NCBI RefSeq assembly: GCF_003570885.1 | Contig: NZ_QXJC01000001.1 | Location: 62,001 to 126,000, forward strand | Source: Simplicispira hankyongi | Lineage (GTDB): Bacteria; Pseudomonadota; Gammaproteobacteria; Burkholderiales; Burkholderiaceae_C | Direction of reading: 5' to 3' | Length of the DNA: 64,000 bases | Shown: positions 53,699 to 63,850 of the stretch, in pieces | Layout of the letters: each line of letters begins with the position of its first letter | Numbering within the stretch: position 1 is the stretch's first letter | Translations under genes and position numbers: made by a program | Notes under the pieces: model-generated | Database searches by the model: none | Told to the model about the DNA's origin: nothing | What the model saw: the letters and a program-made list of their open reading frames with translations, nothing else

Positions 53699-55150
53699 AT
53701 GCTTTATTCCTGTTCGACTCACGGTAGGCGCCGCATGGCTCTGGCAGTGGCCGCCAGCGCCGCGCTGTTGTCCGGGTGCGCCGCCCCGACAGGAAGTACC
53801 GCCGACACCCCCGCGTGGGCGACGCCTGCAAAGTGGGCGGGTGCGCCAGTGGGCAACGCTGCCACGTCGCTTGGGCAGTGGTGGGGGCGCTTTGACGACC
53901 CTGTGCTCAGCAGCTTGGTGGGGCAGGCGCTGGCCAGCAACGCCACCCTGCGCCAGACCGAGGCAGCGCTGCGCCAGGCGCGGGCCGTGAGCGATGTGCA
54001 GGCTGCCGGCCTGCTGCCGTCGGTGGGTGCGTCTGGCTCGGCGCAGCGCAGTCGCACCGCAGGCGCCACCGCCAACCGTTTTGCCGCAGGGTTCGATGCG
54101 AGCTGGGAGCCTGACCTGTTTGGCGCGCAGAGCAGTGCCGTGGCGGCAAGCGAGGCCGACGTGGCCGTTGCAAAGGCCAACCTTGGCGATGCCCAGGTGT
54201 CGCTGGCTGCGGAGGTGGCAGCCAACTACATTGCGCTGCGTGGCCTGCAGGAGCGCCTGGCCATTGCACGCAGCAACCTCGCCAGCCAGCAGGAGACCCT
54301 GCAGATCAGCAACTGGCGCCTGCAGGCCGGGCTGATCACCTCGCTCGATACCGAACAGGCCCGTGCGGCCGCCGAACAGACGGCCGCGCAAGTGCCGGCG
54401 CTTGAGAGCAGCCTGGCGCAGACGCGCCATGCGCTTGCCGTGCTGACGGGCCAGCCGCCCGCAGCGCTGGATGCGGCGTTGGCGGACGCTGCCCCCGTCC
54501 CGCAGGCGCCAGCCGACCTGGCCTTGGCCATTCCTGCACAAACCCTGCGCCAGCGCGCCGACGTGCGGGCAGCCGAGGCGCGCATCAGTGCGGCTTTGGC
54601 CCGCGTGTCGCAGGCCGATGCGGCCCGCTACCCCAGCCTGCGCATCAGCGGCAATCTGGGCCTGAGTGCGGCGACGCTGGGGGCGCTGACGGGCGGCGCC
54701 AGTGTGGCCAATGCGCTGCTGGCCAGCATTTCTGTGCCGCTGTTTGACGGCGGCGCCGCGCGCGCCCAGGTTCGGGTGCAGGAAGCTGCACTGGAGCAGG
54801 CGCGCATTGGCTATGAAGCGACCGTGCTGACGGCGCTGCAGGACGTGGAGGACGCCCTGGTCGCCCTGCAAGGCGACCGCGAGCGCCTGGCGCACCTGCA
54901 GGCCGCTGCCAGTGCCGCCGCCAATGCCGACCTTCTGGCACACCAGCGCTACCAGAGCGGGCTGATCGATTTCCCCACCGTGCTCGATACCCAGCGCACC
55001 CTGCTTTCCGCCCAGGACGGCGTCGCCAGTACACAGGTCAGCCTCGCGAACGACCATGTGCGTCTCTACAAGGCGCTGGGCGGCGGCTGGGCACCCGAAG
55101 GCGATGGCAATGCCACCGCCATGATTCCCACCAAGAACACGCGCCCATGA
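53699..55150 (+). CDS. RND/ABC-type efflux outer-membrane lipoprotein (NodT/OprM family)
   Basis: The protein has about 483 residues and a lipoprotein signal (RRRMALAVAASAALLSGC; lipobox LLSGC). Two repeats of the outer-membrane-efflux fold follow (WWGRFDDPVLSSLVGQALASNATLRQTEAALRQARA and LRQRADVRAAEARISAALARVSQADAARYPSLRISG). It is the outer-membrane channel of the tripartite exporter. The start is uncertain among ATG 53645, 53699 and 53735; 53699 gives a sensible signal peptide. The stop overlaps the adaptor gene start (ATGA). Confidence 0.9.
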   Translation: MLYSCSTHGRRRMALAVAASAALLSGCAAPTGSTADTPAWATPAKWAGAPVGNAATSLGQWWGRFDDPVLSSLVGQALASNATLRQTEAALRQARAVSDVQAAGLLPSVGASGSAQRSRTAGATANRFAAGFDASWEPDLFGAQSSAVAASEADVAVAKANLGDAQVSLAAEVAANYIALRGLQERLAIARSNLASQQETLQISNWRLQAGLITSLDTEQARAAAEQTAAQVPALESSLAQTRHALAVLTGQPPAALDAALADAAPVPQAPADLALAIPAQTLRQRADVRAAEARISAALARVSQADAARYPSLRISGNLGLSAATLGALTGGASVANALLASISVPLFDGGAARAQVRVQEAALEQARIGYEATVLTALQDVEDALVALQGDRERLAHLQAAASAAANADLLAHQRYQSGLIDFPTVLDTQRTLLSAQDGVASTQVSLANDHVRLYKALGGGWAPEGDGNATAMIPTKNTRP

Positions 55151-56478
55151 TGACAACCCGTCCACCAGCGACACCGTCCGCCAACACCCCGCCCACCGAT
55201 CTGCAGTCCTTGCTGGGCGACGACCACCCGCCGCGCTGGTGGCAGCGCTCTTCCTTGTGGATAGGGCTCGCTGCCCTGCTGCTGGCCGCTGGCGGTGTGT
55301 ATTACTGGCAGGTACAAAACCAGGAAAAATCCGCCCCCGCCTATGTGACGACACCGATCACCAGGGGCAATATCACCCTCACGGTGTCGGCCAACGGCAC
55401 GCTGCAGCCGACCCGCTCGGTGAACATCGGCAGTGAACTCTCCGGCACCATCAAACGGGTGCTGGTGGATGTGAACGACAGGGTCAAGGCAGGGCAGGTG
55501 CTGGTGGAACTCGATGCCTCCAAGTTCAGCGACCAGGTGACGCGCTCGCGTGCCGCACTGGCCGCTTCGCAGGCCGCGCAGGCGCAAAGTGTGGCCACGA
55601 CCCAGGAGGCGCGGGCCGCCCTGGCGCGTTTTGAGGAAGTCGCGAAACTCTCGGGCGGCAAGGTGCCGTCGGCCACTGAACTCGATAGCGCGCGCGCTGC
55701 CCTGGACCGTGCCGTGGCCGCAGAAGACAGCGCCCGGGCCAATGTGGTGGTGGCGCGTGCCACGCTGTCGACCGATGAAACCAATCTGTCCAAGGCGTCG
55801 ATCCGCTCGCCCATCGACGGTGTGGTGCTCAGCCGATCGGTCGAGCCGGGCAATGCCGTGGCGGCTTCCTTGCAGGCTGTGACCTTGTTCTCGGTCGCCG
55901 AGAACCTGGCGCAACTTGAGCTCGATGCCAATGTGGATGAGGCCGATGTCGGCGCGGTGGCGGTCGGCCAAAAGGCCAGTTTCACCGTCAGCGCCTACCC
56001 GACGCGGCGCTTTCCAGCCACCATCGAACGCGTTGCCTTTGGCTCGACCACCACCAACAATGTGGTGACCTACGTGACGACGCTGAAGGTGGACAACTCC
56101 GACCTCGCCCTGCGCCCCGGCATGACGGCGGTCGCCACCATCGTGGCCACCGAGCGCAAGGATGTGCTGCTGGTGCCCAACACCGCGCTGCGCTTTTCGC
56201 CCGTGGGCAGTGCGCCCGCCAAGGGCGGCAGTGCGCAGAGCGGCGGCATTCTCTCCAAGATGATGCCGCGCCCCCCCAGGAGCGGGGTCAAGACGGCGCG
56301 GCCCGACGGCAACACCCCGGGCACACGCCAGATCTGGCTGCTCAAGGATGGCCAGCCGGAGGCCTTGTCGGTCACCACGGGCATCAGCGACGGTCGCGTG
56401 ACAGAGGTCAGCGGCGAGGGGCTGGAGCCCGGTCTGCCCGTCATTACCGATCAGCGCAGCAGCGGGGCCGGGGCGTGA
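55147..56478 (+). CDS. Periplasmic adaptor of MacA/HlyD type
   Basis: The 443-residue membrane-fusion protein has an N-terminal membrane anchor (SLWIGLAALLLAAGGVYYW). The lipoyl halves are SVNIGSELSGTIKRVLVDVNDRVKAGQVLVELD and ASIRSPIDGVVLSRSVEPGNAV, flanking a helical hairpin. A beta-barrel and a membrane-proximal domain follow. A Gly/Pro/Ser-rich insertion (about 350-390) lies in the last domain. Coupled to both neighbours by overlapping start/stop codons. Confidence 0.92.
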   Translation: MMTTRPPATPSANTPPTDLQSLLGDDHPPRWWQRSSLWIGLAALLLAAGGVYYWQVQNQEKSAPAYVTTPITRGNITLTVSANGTLQPTRSVNIGSELSGTIKRVLVDVNDRVKAGQVLVELDASKFSDQVTRSRAALAASQAAQAQSVATTQEARAALARFEEVAKLSGGKVPSATELDSARAALDRAVAAEDSARANVVVARATLSTDETNLSKASIRSPIDGVVLSRSVEPGNAVAASLQAVTLFSVAENLAQLELDANVDEADVGAVAVGQKASFTVSAYPTRRFPATIERVAFGSTTTNNVVTYVTTLKVDNSDLALRPGMTAVATIVATERKDVLLVPNTALRFSPVGSAPAKGGSAQSGGILSKMMPRPPRSGVKTARPDGNTPGTRQIWLLKDGQPEALSVTTGISDGRVTEVSGEGLEPGLPVITDQRSSGAGA

Positions 56479-57222
56479 TGCCAGCCGATGCCCCGCTGAT
56501 CCGCCTGCGCGGCATTACCAAGGTGTACGGCACGGGTGACACCGCGTTCCAGGCGCTCAAGGGGGTGGATCTGGATATTGCGCGCGGCGACTTCGTGGCC
56601 ATCATGGGCCCGAGCGGTTCGGGCAAGTCCACCGCCATGAACACCCTGGGGTGCCTGGATACCCCTACCACGGGCACCTACGAGTTTCAGGGCGTGCAGG
56701 TGCAATCGCTCAGCCGCGACGAGCGCGCCCGGCTGCGCCGGCGCTATCTGGGCTTTGTCTTCCAGGGCTTCAATTTGCTGGCACGTACCTCGGCGCTGGA
56801 AAACGTCGAGCTCCCCCTGATCTACCGCGGCGAGCCCGCAGCCAAGCGCCATGCGATGGCGACGCGTGCGCTCGAAGCCGTGGGGCTCAAGGGCTGGGAG
56901 CACCACTCGCCGGGCGAACTCTCGGGTGGGCAGCAGCAGCGCGTGGCGATTGCCCGCGCCATCGTCACCGAGCCGGCCGTGCTGCTGGCCGACGAGCCCA
57001 CCGGCAACTTGGACACCGCGCGCAGCAAAGAGATCATGGGGCTGCTCTGGCACCTCAATGCCGACCTGGGCATCACCGTGATCATGGTGACGCACGAGAG
57101 CGACATGGCCGCCTATGCGCGGCGCATCGTGCGCTTTGTCGATGGGGTGGTGGAGAGCGACGAGCGCAATCCGGCGCCGGTCGGGCTGCAGGCGGCTGCA
57201 CCCGCACCCACGGAGATCGCCC

Positions 57223-57233
<11 letters not shown>
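56478..57233 (+). CDS. MacB-type ABC transporter ATP-binding protein
   Basis: The 251-residue ATPase has Walker [10 protein letters not shown], the Q-loop in [22 protein letters not shown], the signature [14 protein letters not shown] and Walker [13 protein letters not shown], with an H-switch in VTHESDMA. It belongs to the LolD/MacB class, but here ATPase and permease are separate genes. ATG 56478 overlaps the adaptor's stop as TGATG; GTG 56475 is an alternative. Confidence 0.95.
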
Positions 57234-58431
<1,198 letters not shown>

Positions 58432-58535
58432 GCGCTAGCGCGAGCAGCGCAGGGACAGCGGGGATTGGGAGCGAGGCCACCTTTCGGGCCATCGCCGCGC
58501 TCGGCCACGGCGTTGGCAGCCAGAGCGGCGCAGGC

Positions 58536-58587
58536 ATTGGGGTCGGATCACGATTTCGCGCAGCGAAACTCGTGCTCAGACCCCAAT
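58536..58587 (+). repeat. REP-like 52-bp hairpin B, copy 2
   Basis: Identical over 52 bases to copy 3. The arms ATTGGGGTC and GACCCCAAT close an imperfect hairpin whose inner loop is gca between TTTCGC and GCGAAA. Confidence 0.88.
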
Positions 58588-58672
58588 CCCGGAACAAAGG
58601 GTGCGGCCTCATTCACCGCAGCACCCTGGCCGGGCCTCGCTCCGCAAAGAACCCGTAGCAGGGAAAAATATA

Positions 58673-58736
58673 GAGAAAATGGACTCTAGCGCTTGATGGG
58701 TATGCGCTGATAGCTATCAAGTTTGATTTGAATGGG
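58673..58736 (-). repeat. Intergenic palindromic repeat A, copy 12 (reverse)
   Basis: Read on the minus strand: TTGATAGCTATCAGCGCATA, CCCATCAAGCGCTAGAGTCC, then a T-rich end. Confidence 0.7.
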
Positions 58737-59224
58737 GTTGAATAGGGCGCTGCGGGAATGTTTGCGCCTTGGGGTCCATCTGCAGTTTCCACCGCAACGT
58801 CGTTGGGCTGTTCACGACCAGGAGCTGCCAGGCTATGCAACGGTTGAATTCAGCAGTTGCCGAAGCCGGTCCGCTGGATTGGCGGCGTGCCTTCGCCAAG
58901 GGCGGGTGCCGGGATGTGCGCCCGGCGGCGCAGTATCTTTCTCTTGCGTCGCCAAGAGAAAGACACCAAAGAGAAGGCGACCCCGCTGTCCGTGACCCCT
59001 TCGGGGCAACCTGCGGTGCGCGCTTCAGGCGGGGTCCGCGCAAACTCGCTTCACTGCGTTGCGCTCAAACAGCGCGCGGCCCTGATCCGCCTGAAGCTGT
59101 GCTCCTCGGCACGGCCAGAGGGGAAGGGGAGCCGGGCAGCCCTTCGGGCCATCGCTGCGCTCGGCCCTGGGCGTCGGGATGAGCGGGGCGCAGGCAGTGG
59201 CGCCGGATTTAGCGCAGCGCAGGC

Positions 59225-59276
59225 ATTGGGGTCGGATCACGATTTCGCGCAGCGAAACTCGTGCTCAGACCCCAAT
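59225..59276 (+). repeat. REP-like 52-bp hairpin B, copy 3
   Basis: Exact copy of the 58536-58587 element, upstream of the AT-richer gene at 59598. With the inverted copy at 60789 it brackets that gene. Confidence 0.88.
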
Positions 59277-59597
59277 CCCGGAATGCTGGGCGCAGCGCGG
59301 GTTTTTTGCCAATTCATGCTTGCGGCAGTGCATTACCGTTGAGATGACGAGCGGCTGTTGTCGATCAATACCGGTCGTTGAGCCCCTGTTCTGAATGGTC
59401 CCTTCACCCTCTGAACCGGCAACTTGACTGCGCAACTCACCGCGCCCCGCCGACTCGAACGGGAACTTTGGGTAATGCGCCCGCAGTGACACCTCTTTCA
59501 CTAAAGCGCAAACCATATAGGCACCTTACCAACAAACTCACCATCCCAGCCTGCTGCGCTAAGATGTTGTAACAAAATTTTTGAGGGAGTTGGTGAG

Positions 59598-60524
59598 ATG
59601 GCGGAGACGAAAACGACATCTGATCACGCTACGTTTTGGTTGTATGGGATGTCTGCAGGGCTGGCGGCTTACTGCTACTACGCGATGACAGAGACGAAGG
59701 TGTACGTGCTGCCAGCACTCATCCTCATCGCCGCCCTAGCGATGCTCCTGCCGCCTTCCCGCAAGCGGTTAAAAATCAACCTCAGCCTGAAGCCAAGCAT
59801 CGCCCTTGCAGTTGCCTTGTTCCTTGGCATTGCGCTCTCCGCGGGCGTCCAAAAAGCGAAAAGGGAAGAAGCCGCACAGCTGAAAATGCAACAGGATTCA
59901 GCGGCAAGGATCGCGAAGCAGAGGTCCGACCGAGCAGCCGATTACGCTGCAAACAAAACCAAAATCATCGCGGAGGTCGAGCAGCAGCTTGCGAACAACC
60001 AGTCCCGCGAAGCATTTGCGACCATCAGCAAGTTCATGACTGTGACCAAAGACCCCGACCTCGGCAGGTTGCAGCACCGGGCATCGGTACAGGTGATGCG
60101 TCTGGATTTAGAGCAAAACGAAGCTGGTTTGCCACCAGAACGGCTCAAGGCGATCTACAGCACGCTAATTCAGGAGGAGCCGGGCGGCAGGGAACGCTAC
60201 CAAGCCAAACTGAAAGCTGTTGAAGATGAGCTGGAAGTTCAGCGCAAAATTCAAGAAGCTAGTGCTCAGAGGGCGGCAATGGAAGCCAAGCTTAAGGGCC
60301 AATTCTCAGGATACGACGGATCGCACCGGAATGTTGAGGCTGCTATCAAGGCTCGACTGAAAGACCCCAGTAGCTATGAGCATGTGGAAACACGCTACGT
60401 CGTGAACACAAACTCAATAACTGTGTATACGACGTATCGTGCGCGCAATAGCTTCAATGCGCTCGTTCCGGGAAGCGCGATTGCAACTGTCGATGCCGAT
60501 GGAAATGTATTGAGCATCAACTAA
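59598..60524 (+). CDS. Hypothetical membrane protein with coiled coil and C-terminal surface domain; atypical composition
   Basis: The 308-residue protein has two or three N-terminal hydrophobic helices (TFWLYGMSAGLAAYCYYAM, VYVLPALILIAALAMLLPP, SIALAVALFLGIALSAGV). A Lys/Gln/Ala-rich coiled coil follows (about 85-230), then a compact C-terminal domain (SHRNVEAAIKARLKDPSSYEHVETRYVV...TVYTTYRARNSFNALVPGSAIATVDADGNVLSIN). That last domain is one I recognise from scattered, often mobile-element-borne, hypothetical proteins, but it has no known function. GAGGGAG precedes the ATG. The gene is visibly more AT-rich than its neighbours and is bracketed by inverted REP copies, suggesting horizontal acquisition. 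Function unknown. Confidence 0.75.
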   Translation: MAETKTTSDHATFWLYGMSAGLAAYCYYAMTETKVYVLPALILIAALAMLLPPSRKRLKINLSLKPSIALAVALFLGIALSAGVQKAKREEAAQLKMQQDSAARIAKQRSDRAADYAANKTKIIAEVEQQLANNQSREAFATISKFMTVTKDPDLGRLQHRASVQVMRLDLEQNEAGLPPERLKAIYSTLIQEEPGGRERYQAKLKAVEDELEVQRKIQEASAQRAAMEAKLKGQFSGYDGSHRNVEAAIKARLKDPSSYEHVETRYVVNTNSITVYTTYRARNSFNALVPGSAIATVDADGNVLSIN

Positions 60525-60788
60525 GTAAGCCTGCCCCCACCGGATTGCCAACCCCAGTTTCCGCGCCAATGCCCTCGGCACCGAAGGACGGCTACCGCTG
60601 CACAACCGACATTGGGTTGCACAACCCGTGCGTTACTTCAGGGGCGAGATCACTCACTCAAGATCATCGCTCGCCTGTCGCGAGAAGCCCTCTCAAAGGG
60701 CAAAAATTCTTGGTTGTCAGGATTTTCTCTTCCGAACAAAGGCAAGCGTGCCAATGAGCACGAACAGCGCCGCGCCCAAAATTCCGGG

Positions 60789-60840
60789 ATTGGGGTCTGA
60801 GCACGAGTTTCGCTGCGCTGCATCGTGATCCGACCCCAAT
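60789..60840 (-). repeat. REP-like 52-bp hairpin B, copy 4 (inverted)
   Basis: Reverse complement of copies 2 and 3 except for a few bases around the loop (GATGCAGCGC in place of GATTTCGCGC). The rest of the 527-base gap 60525-61051 holds repeat A copy 13, a terminator and a small GGGTTGCACAACCC palindrome (60614-60627), but no gene. Confidence 0.88.
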
Positions 60841-60948
60841 GCCTGCGCCGAAGCACATCCAGGTCTTGCGCTTGGCGCAAGCATGCCGCCAAAAATGCAA
60901 CCACGACCCCCGTACACACCTCATGCGTCAGAGGTAGAAGAAATCAAG

Positions 60949-61009
60949 TAAAAATGGCCTACAGCGCAATCAGGACATGCGCTAGTAGCTATCAAAGTTG
61001 AATAAAAAT
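60949..61009 (-). repeat. Intergenic palindromic repeat A, copy 13 (reverse)
   Basis: Read on the minus strand: TTGATAGCTACTAGCGCATG, then GATTGCGCTGTAGGCC. It adjoins the terminator of the small heat-shock gene. Confidence 0.7.
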
Positions 61010-61034
61010 GGGTGGCCTCGGCCACCCATTTTTG
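61005..61034 (-). terminator. Rho-independent terminator of the small heat-shock gene
   Basis: AAAAATGGGTGGCC and GGCCACCCATTTTT form a 14-bp stem with a two-base centre. It lies 18 bases beyond the stop of the minus-strand Hsp20 gene, and the U-tract is present on that strand. Confidence 0.85.
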
Positions 61035-61051
61035 ATTGAGCTTGAAACGGC

Positions 61052-61435
61052 TTAGCCGATGGTGAGCTGGGTGGCCCGGCTCTCGGGCTGCAGCTTGGCA
61101 AGCACCAGGGTCAGCACGCCGTTTTCCAGTTTGGCGGTGCTGGCGGGGGCATCGATTTCGGTGGGCAGCTCCCAGCTGCGCTGCACCTGGCGCGGGGCGC
61201 CTTCCACGCTGCGCAGGTGCACCTGGGCGCCGTCAATGGTGATGCTGAGCTGCTCGCGTGAGAGGCCCGGCACGTCGAGTTGTACGGTCACGGCCTTGTC
61301 GTCCTGCTGGACCTGAACGGGCGTTTCGGCAGGGCTGCCCTGGGCGGCGGCAAGCAAGAAACGTTGCAGTGCAGCATCGCTGGCGCGTGGGGCGTGGATG
61401 AAGCTGGCGCGGCGCAAGCTGGGGGCGAAAATCAT
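61052..61435 (-). CDS. Small heat-shock protein, Hsp20/alpha-crystallin family
   Basis: The 127-residue ATP-independent chaperone has an alpha-crystallin domain from about residue 38 (TPVQVQQDDKAVTVQLDVPGLSREQLSITIDGAQVHLRS). The conserved GVL motif is in AKLENGVLTLVLAKLQ. The N-terminal arm is short. GGAGT lies about 10 bases before the ATG. No sigma-32 promoter or ROSE-type thermosensor was clearly identified in the roughly 95-base gap to the divergent transporter gene. Confidence 0.9.
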   Translation of the reverse strand: MIFAPSLRRASFIHAPRASDAALQRFLLAAAQGSPAETPVQVQQDDKAVTVQLDVPGLSREQLSITIDGAQVHLRSVEGAPRQVQRSWELPTEIDAPASTAKLENGVLTLVLAKLQPESRATQLTIG

Positions 61436-61531
61436 AGGGTTTACTCCATTTACACTGCGCGGCTCCCGGTGTGTTCGCCGCATACCGAAGGAGATACGCA
61501 CAGTCACGGCGAATTCAAGAAGGATTCCTGG

Positions 61532-62854
61532 ATGAATAAATTTCGCAGCGCGCGCTTGAAATTGGGCGCTTTGGCCCTTGGTCTGGCTTCTCTGTTGGGC
61601 CTCGGCGGTGGCATGGCCCACGCCCAGGATGCCCCGGTGAGTGCCGTCAGTACGGCTACGGTGCCCATCAAACTGGCGCTGATCGAAAGTCTCTCCGGGC
61701 CGTTTGCCAACACGGGCGAGGCGGTGTTTCGCAACCTGCTGTGGGCGACCGAGCGTGTCAACGCCCACGGTGGCGTGGTGCTGCCAGCCGCTGCAGGCGG
61801 TGCGCGGCCGCTGCAGATTACCCGCTACGACAGCAAGGGCCAGAACGAAGAGGCGCTGTCGGCCCTGCGCGCCGCCATTGACGATGGGGCGCGCGTGGTG
61901 ATGCAGGGCAATTCGTCTGCTACAGCGGCGGCGTTGATTGACGCCATCAACAAGCACAACGAGCGCGAGCCGGGCAAGCGCGTGCTGTTTCTGAACTACG
62001 CGGCGGTGGACCCCATCCTGACCAACGAGAAGTGCAGCTTCTGGCATTTCCGCTTCGACGCCCATGCCGACATGCGCATGGCGGCGCTGATGGAGGTGCT
62101 GCGGGGCGACAAGGCGCTCAAGAGCGTCTACCTGATCGGCCAGGATTACAGCTTTGGCCAGGCCGTGCTGCGCGAAGCGCGTCGCCAGCTTGCGCTGCAG
62201 CGGCCGGACGTGGCGATCGTGGGCGACGAGTTGCACCCCGTGGGCCGCGTGAAGGACTTTGCCCCTTATGCGGTCAAGATCAAGAACAGCGGCGCGCAGG
62301 CCGTCATCACCGGCAACTGGGGCAATGACCTGACCCTGCTGGTCAAGGCGGCACGCGAAGTGGGCTACGCCGGCAGCTTCTACACCTTCTACGGCAACGC
62401 ACTGGGCGCCCCAGCCGCCATTGGCGATGCGGGTATCGGCAAAGTGGTGGCCGTGGCCGACTGGATGCCCAATGTCCCCGATGCGCAGAGCGCGGCGTTC
62501 TACAAATCTTTCCGTGAGCGCTTTCCCAAGCCCCAGGACGACTATGTGCACATGCGCATGCAACTGATGATCGAGGCGCTGACCAAGGCCATGGAGGGCG
62601 CGGGCAGCGTGGATGCCGTCGCCGTGGCCAGGCAGTTGGAGGGCGTGAAGGTCAGCCTGGCAGGGCGCGGCGGCAGCATGCGCGCAGCCGACCACCAGTT
62701 CCAGCAGCCGCTGGTGGTGGGCGTGATGGACAAGCAGGGCACACCCGGCGTGCCGTTCGATGTGGAAGGCTCGGGCTATGGGTTCCGGGTGGTGCGCGAT
62801 ATTCCTGCGGCGCAGGCCGAGCAGCCCACGAGTTGCAAGATGCAGCGGTTTTAA
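61532..62854 (+). CDS. ABC transporter substrate-binding protein, branched-chain amino acid type
   Basis: The 440-residue type I periplasmic-binding protein has a signal peptide (KLGALALGLASLLGLGGGMAHAQ) and the Leu/Ile/Val-binding fold: LALIESLSGPFANTGEAVFRNLLWATERVNAHGG, QNEEALSALRAAIDDGARVVMQGNSSA and VYLIGQDYSFGQAVL. The ligand may be an amino acid, amide or aromatic acid. No permease or ATPase genes adjoin it, so it is an orphan binding protein. AAGGA at 61519-61524 precedes ATG 61532. Confidence 0.9.
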   Translation: MNKFRSARLKLGALALGLASLLGLGGGMAHAQDAPVSAVSTATVPIKLALIESLSGPFANTGEAVFRNLLWATERVNAHGGVVLPAAAGGARPLQITRYDSKGQNEEALSALRAAIDDGARVVMQGNSSATAAALIDAINKHNEREPGKRVLFLNYAAVDPILTNEKCSFWHFRFDAHADMRMAALMEVLRGDKALKSVYLIGQDYSFGQAVLREARRQLALQRPDVAIVGDELHPVGRVKDFAPYAVKIKNSGAQAVITGNWGNDLTLLVKAAREVGYAGSFYTFYGNALGAPAAIGDAGIGKVVAVADWMPNVPDAQSAAFYKSFRERFPKPQDDYVHMRMQLMIEALTKAMEGAGSVDAVAVARQLEGVKVSLAGRGGSMRAADHQFQQPLVVGVMDKQGTPGVPFDVEGSGYGFRVVRDIPAAQAEQPTSCKMQRF

Positions 62855-62862
62855 GAGTATAT

Positions 62863-62905
62863 TTTTACCCGGGTATATTGCGATTTAAATATTGTCCGGG
62901 TAAAA
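62863..62905. promoter_or_regulatory. Paired ACCCGGGT-type operator before the GIY-YIG/MarR operon
   Basis: TTTTACCCGG (62863-62872) and CCGGGTAAAA (62896-62905) are exact inverted repeats. The first is itself part of the palindrome TACCCGGGTA. The pair lies directly ahead of the ribosome site and GTG start at 62913, so it is a likely site for the operon's own MarR protein. Confidence 0.6.
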
Positions 62906-62912
62906 TTAAGGT

Positions 62913-63338
62913 GTGACGCCCTCGCTGCCTACCCATCCCCCCGTGCCAACGGCCCCGCGCGACAACGCGGGCCATGCCGCTTCGACAGCGCGCCGTGCGC
63001 TGGTGCGCCAGTACAAGGAGTCGCGCCTGCCCGCGGGCGTCTTCACCCTCACCAACCAGTCCAATGGACGGGTCTATGTGGGTGGCAGCCTCAACCTCGA
63101 TGGCGCGATGAACCGCATGCGCTTCGAGCTGAACCTGCGCTCCCACCGCAACAAGCCTTTGCAGCACGATTGGATCGCGTACGGGGCGGACTGCTTCGGC
63201 TTTGCCGTGGTGGACCGCATCAAGGAGCGGGATGATCCGCTGTTCGACTACCGGGCCGAACTCGACGGCATGCTGGAACTGTGGCGGGAAGAAATTCCCT
63301 GCCATGGTGATAGCGGCTACAACGGAGCAGCGCCATGA
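62913..63338 (+). CDS. GIY-YIG nuclease family protein
   Basis: The 141-residue protein has a degenerate GIY-YIG core at about 41-105: GVFTLTNQSNGRVYVGGSLNL stands for the GIY...YIG pair, followed by RFELNLRSHRNKPLQHDWIAYGADCFGFAVVDRI, including the His and Arg/Asn-type positions. This subgroup is common beside regulators; its nuclease activity is untested. Start GTG 62913 with TAAGG just upstream. The stop overlaps the MarR gene start (ATGA). Confidence 0.82.
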   Translation: MTPSLPTHPPVPTAPRDNAGHAASTARRALVRQYKESRLPAGVFTLTNQSNGRVYVGGSLNLDGAMNRMRFELNLRSHRNKPLQHDWIAYGADCFGFAVVDRIKERDDPLFDYRAELDGMLELWREEIPCHGDSGYNGAAP

Positions 63339-63793
63339 GCGGGCCGGCGCCAGATGCACTAGGGTTTTGTCTGTTGCTCAGCCGTGCCTGTGCGCGCCTT
63401 GAGCTGTCGATGGCGGACAGGCTGGGTGACTTCCATGGATTGGATTTCGCTGATTTCACCCTCCTGCATAGGCTGGCGAGCGCGCCAGATGGTCGCGTCG
63501 CCATGGTGGATCTTGCGCAGGCGCTTGGCATGAGGCTGTCGTCGCTGACGCGGAAACTGGTGCAGTTGGAGAAAGTGGGCCTGGCGCAGCGAGACAGCGC
63601 TTTGAGCGGAGACGGCCTTCGCTGCGCAAGTCTGCGGCCCGTCGGAAAACGTCTGGTGCAGGAGGCAGAAGTCACGGTCCGTGCCATGTGCGCGCAAGCG
63701 CTGGGGCCGGCCACGCTCGCCCATCTGCCTGAGATGGCGCTTGCGCTGGCGGCCCTGTGCCAGGACAAAGCCCGGGAATGCGCCGACTGTTGA
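63335..63793 (+). CDS. MarR family transcriptional regulator
   Basis: The 152-residue protein has the MarR winged helix (LDFADFTLLHRLASAPDGRVAMVDLAQALGMRLSSLTRKLVQLEKVGLAQRDSALSGDGLRCASLRPVGKRLV) between dimerisation helices. It is coupled to the GIY-YIG gene by a four-base overlap and probably represses the operon through the inverted repeats upstream. Two terminal Cys residues (CADC) and an internal Cys could be redox-active, which is speculation. Confidence 0.85.
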   Translation: MSGPAPDALGFCLLLSRACARLELSMADRLGDFHGLDFADFTLLHRLASAPDGRVAMVDLAQALGMRLSSLTRKLVQLEKVGLAQRDSALSGDGLRCASLRPVGKRLVQEAEVTVRAMCAQALGPATLAHLPEMALALAALCQDKARECADC

Positions 63794-63850
63794 TACGCAG
63801 GCGACACGCATAGCGCAAGCCCATTCGTACGTTACCGAGAATCGTGCTCC

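Larger units (their letters stand above)
58432..59597. other. 1.2-kb gene-free region made of mosaic repeats
   Basis: No convincing gene. The region holds two REP-like hairpins (58536-58587, 59225-59276) and one repeat A copy (58673-58736). A perfect 10-bp stem hairpin is at 58937-58962 (CTTTCTCTTG/CAAGAGAAAG). A direct repeat of about 29 bp (TTCGGGCCATCGCNGCGCTCGGCC core) precedes each REP hairpin at about 58484 and 59144. Short frames here are repeat-derived. The last 300 bases before 59598 are less GC-rich and belong with the following gene. Confidence 0.6.

Noticed and set aside
58857-59342. 161-codon plus-strand frame in the gene-free region
   Set aside because: It runs through a REP hairpin and other repeat blocks, lacks a ribosome site and looks like peptide derived from repeats.
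59440-59475. T-loop-like GTTCGAGT on the minus strand, suggesting a tRNA or tRNA fragment
   Set aside because: The flanking bases do not form a proper T stem, and no acceptor, D or anticodon arms can be drawn, so no tRNA gene is called.
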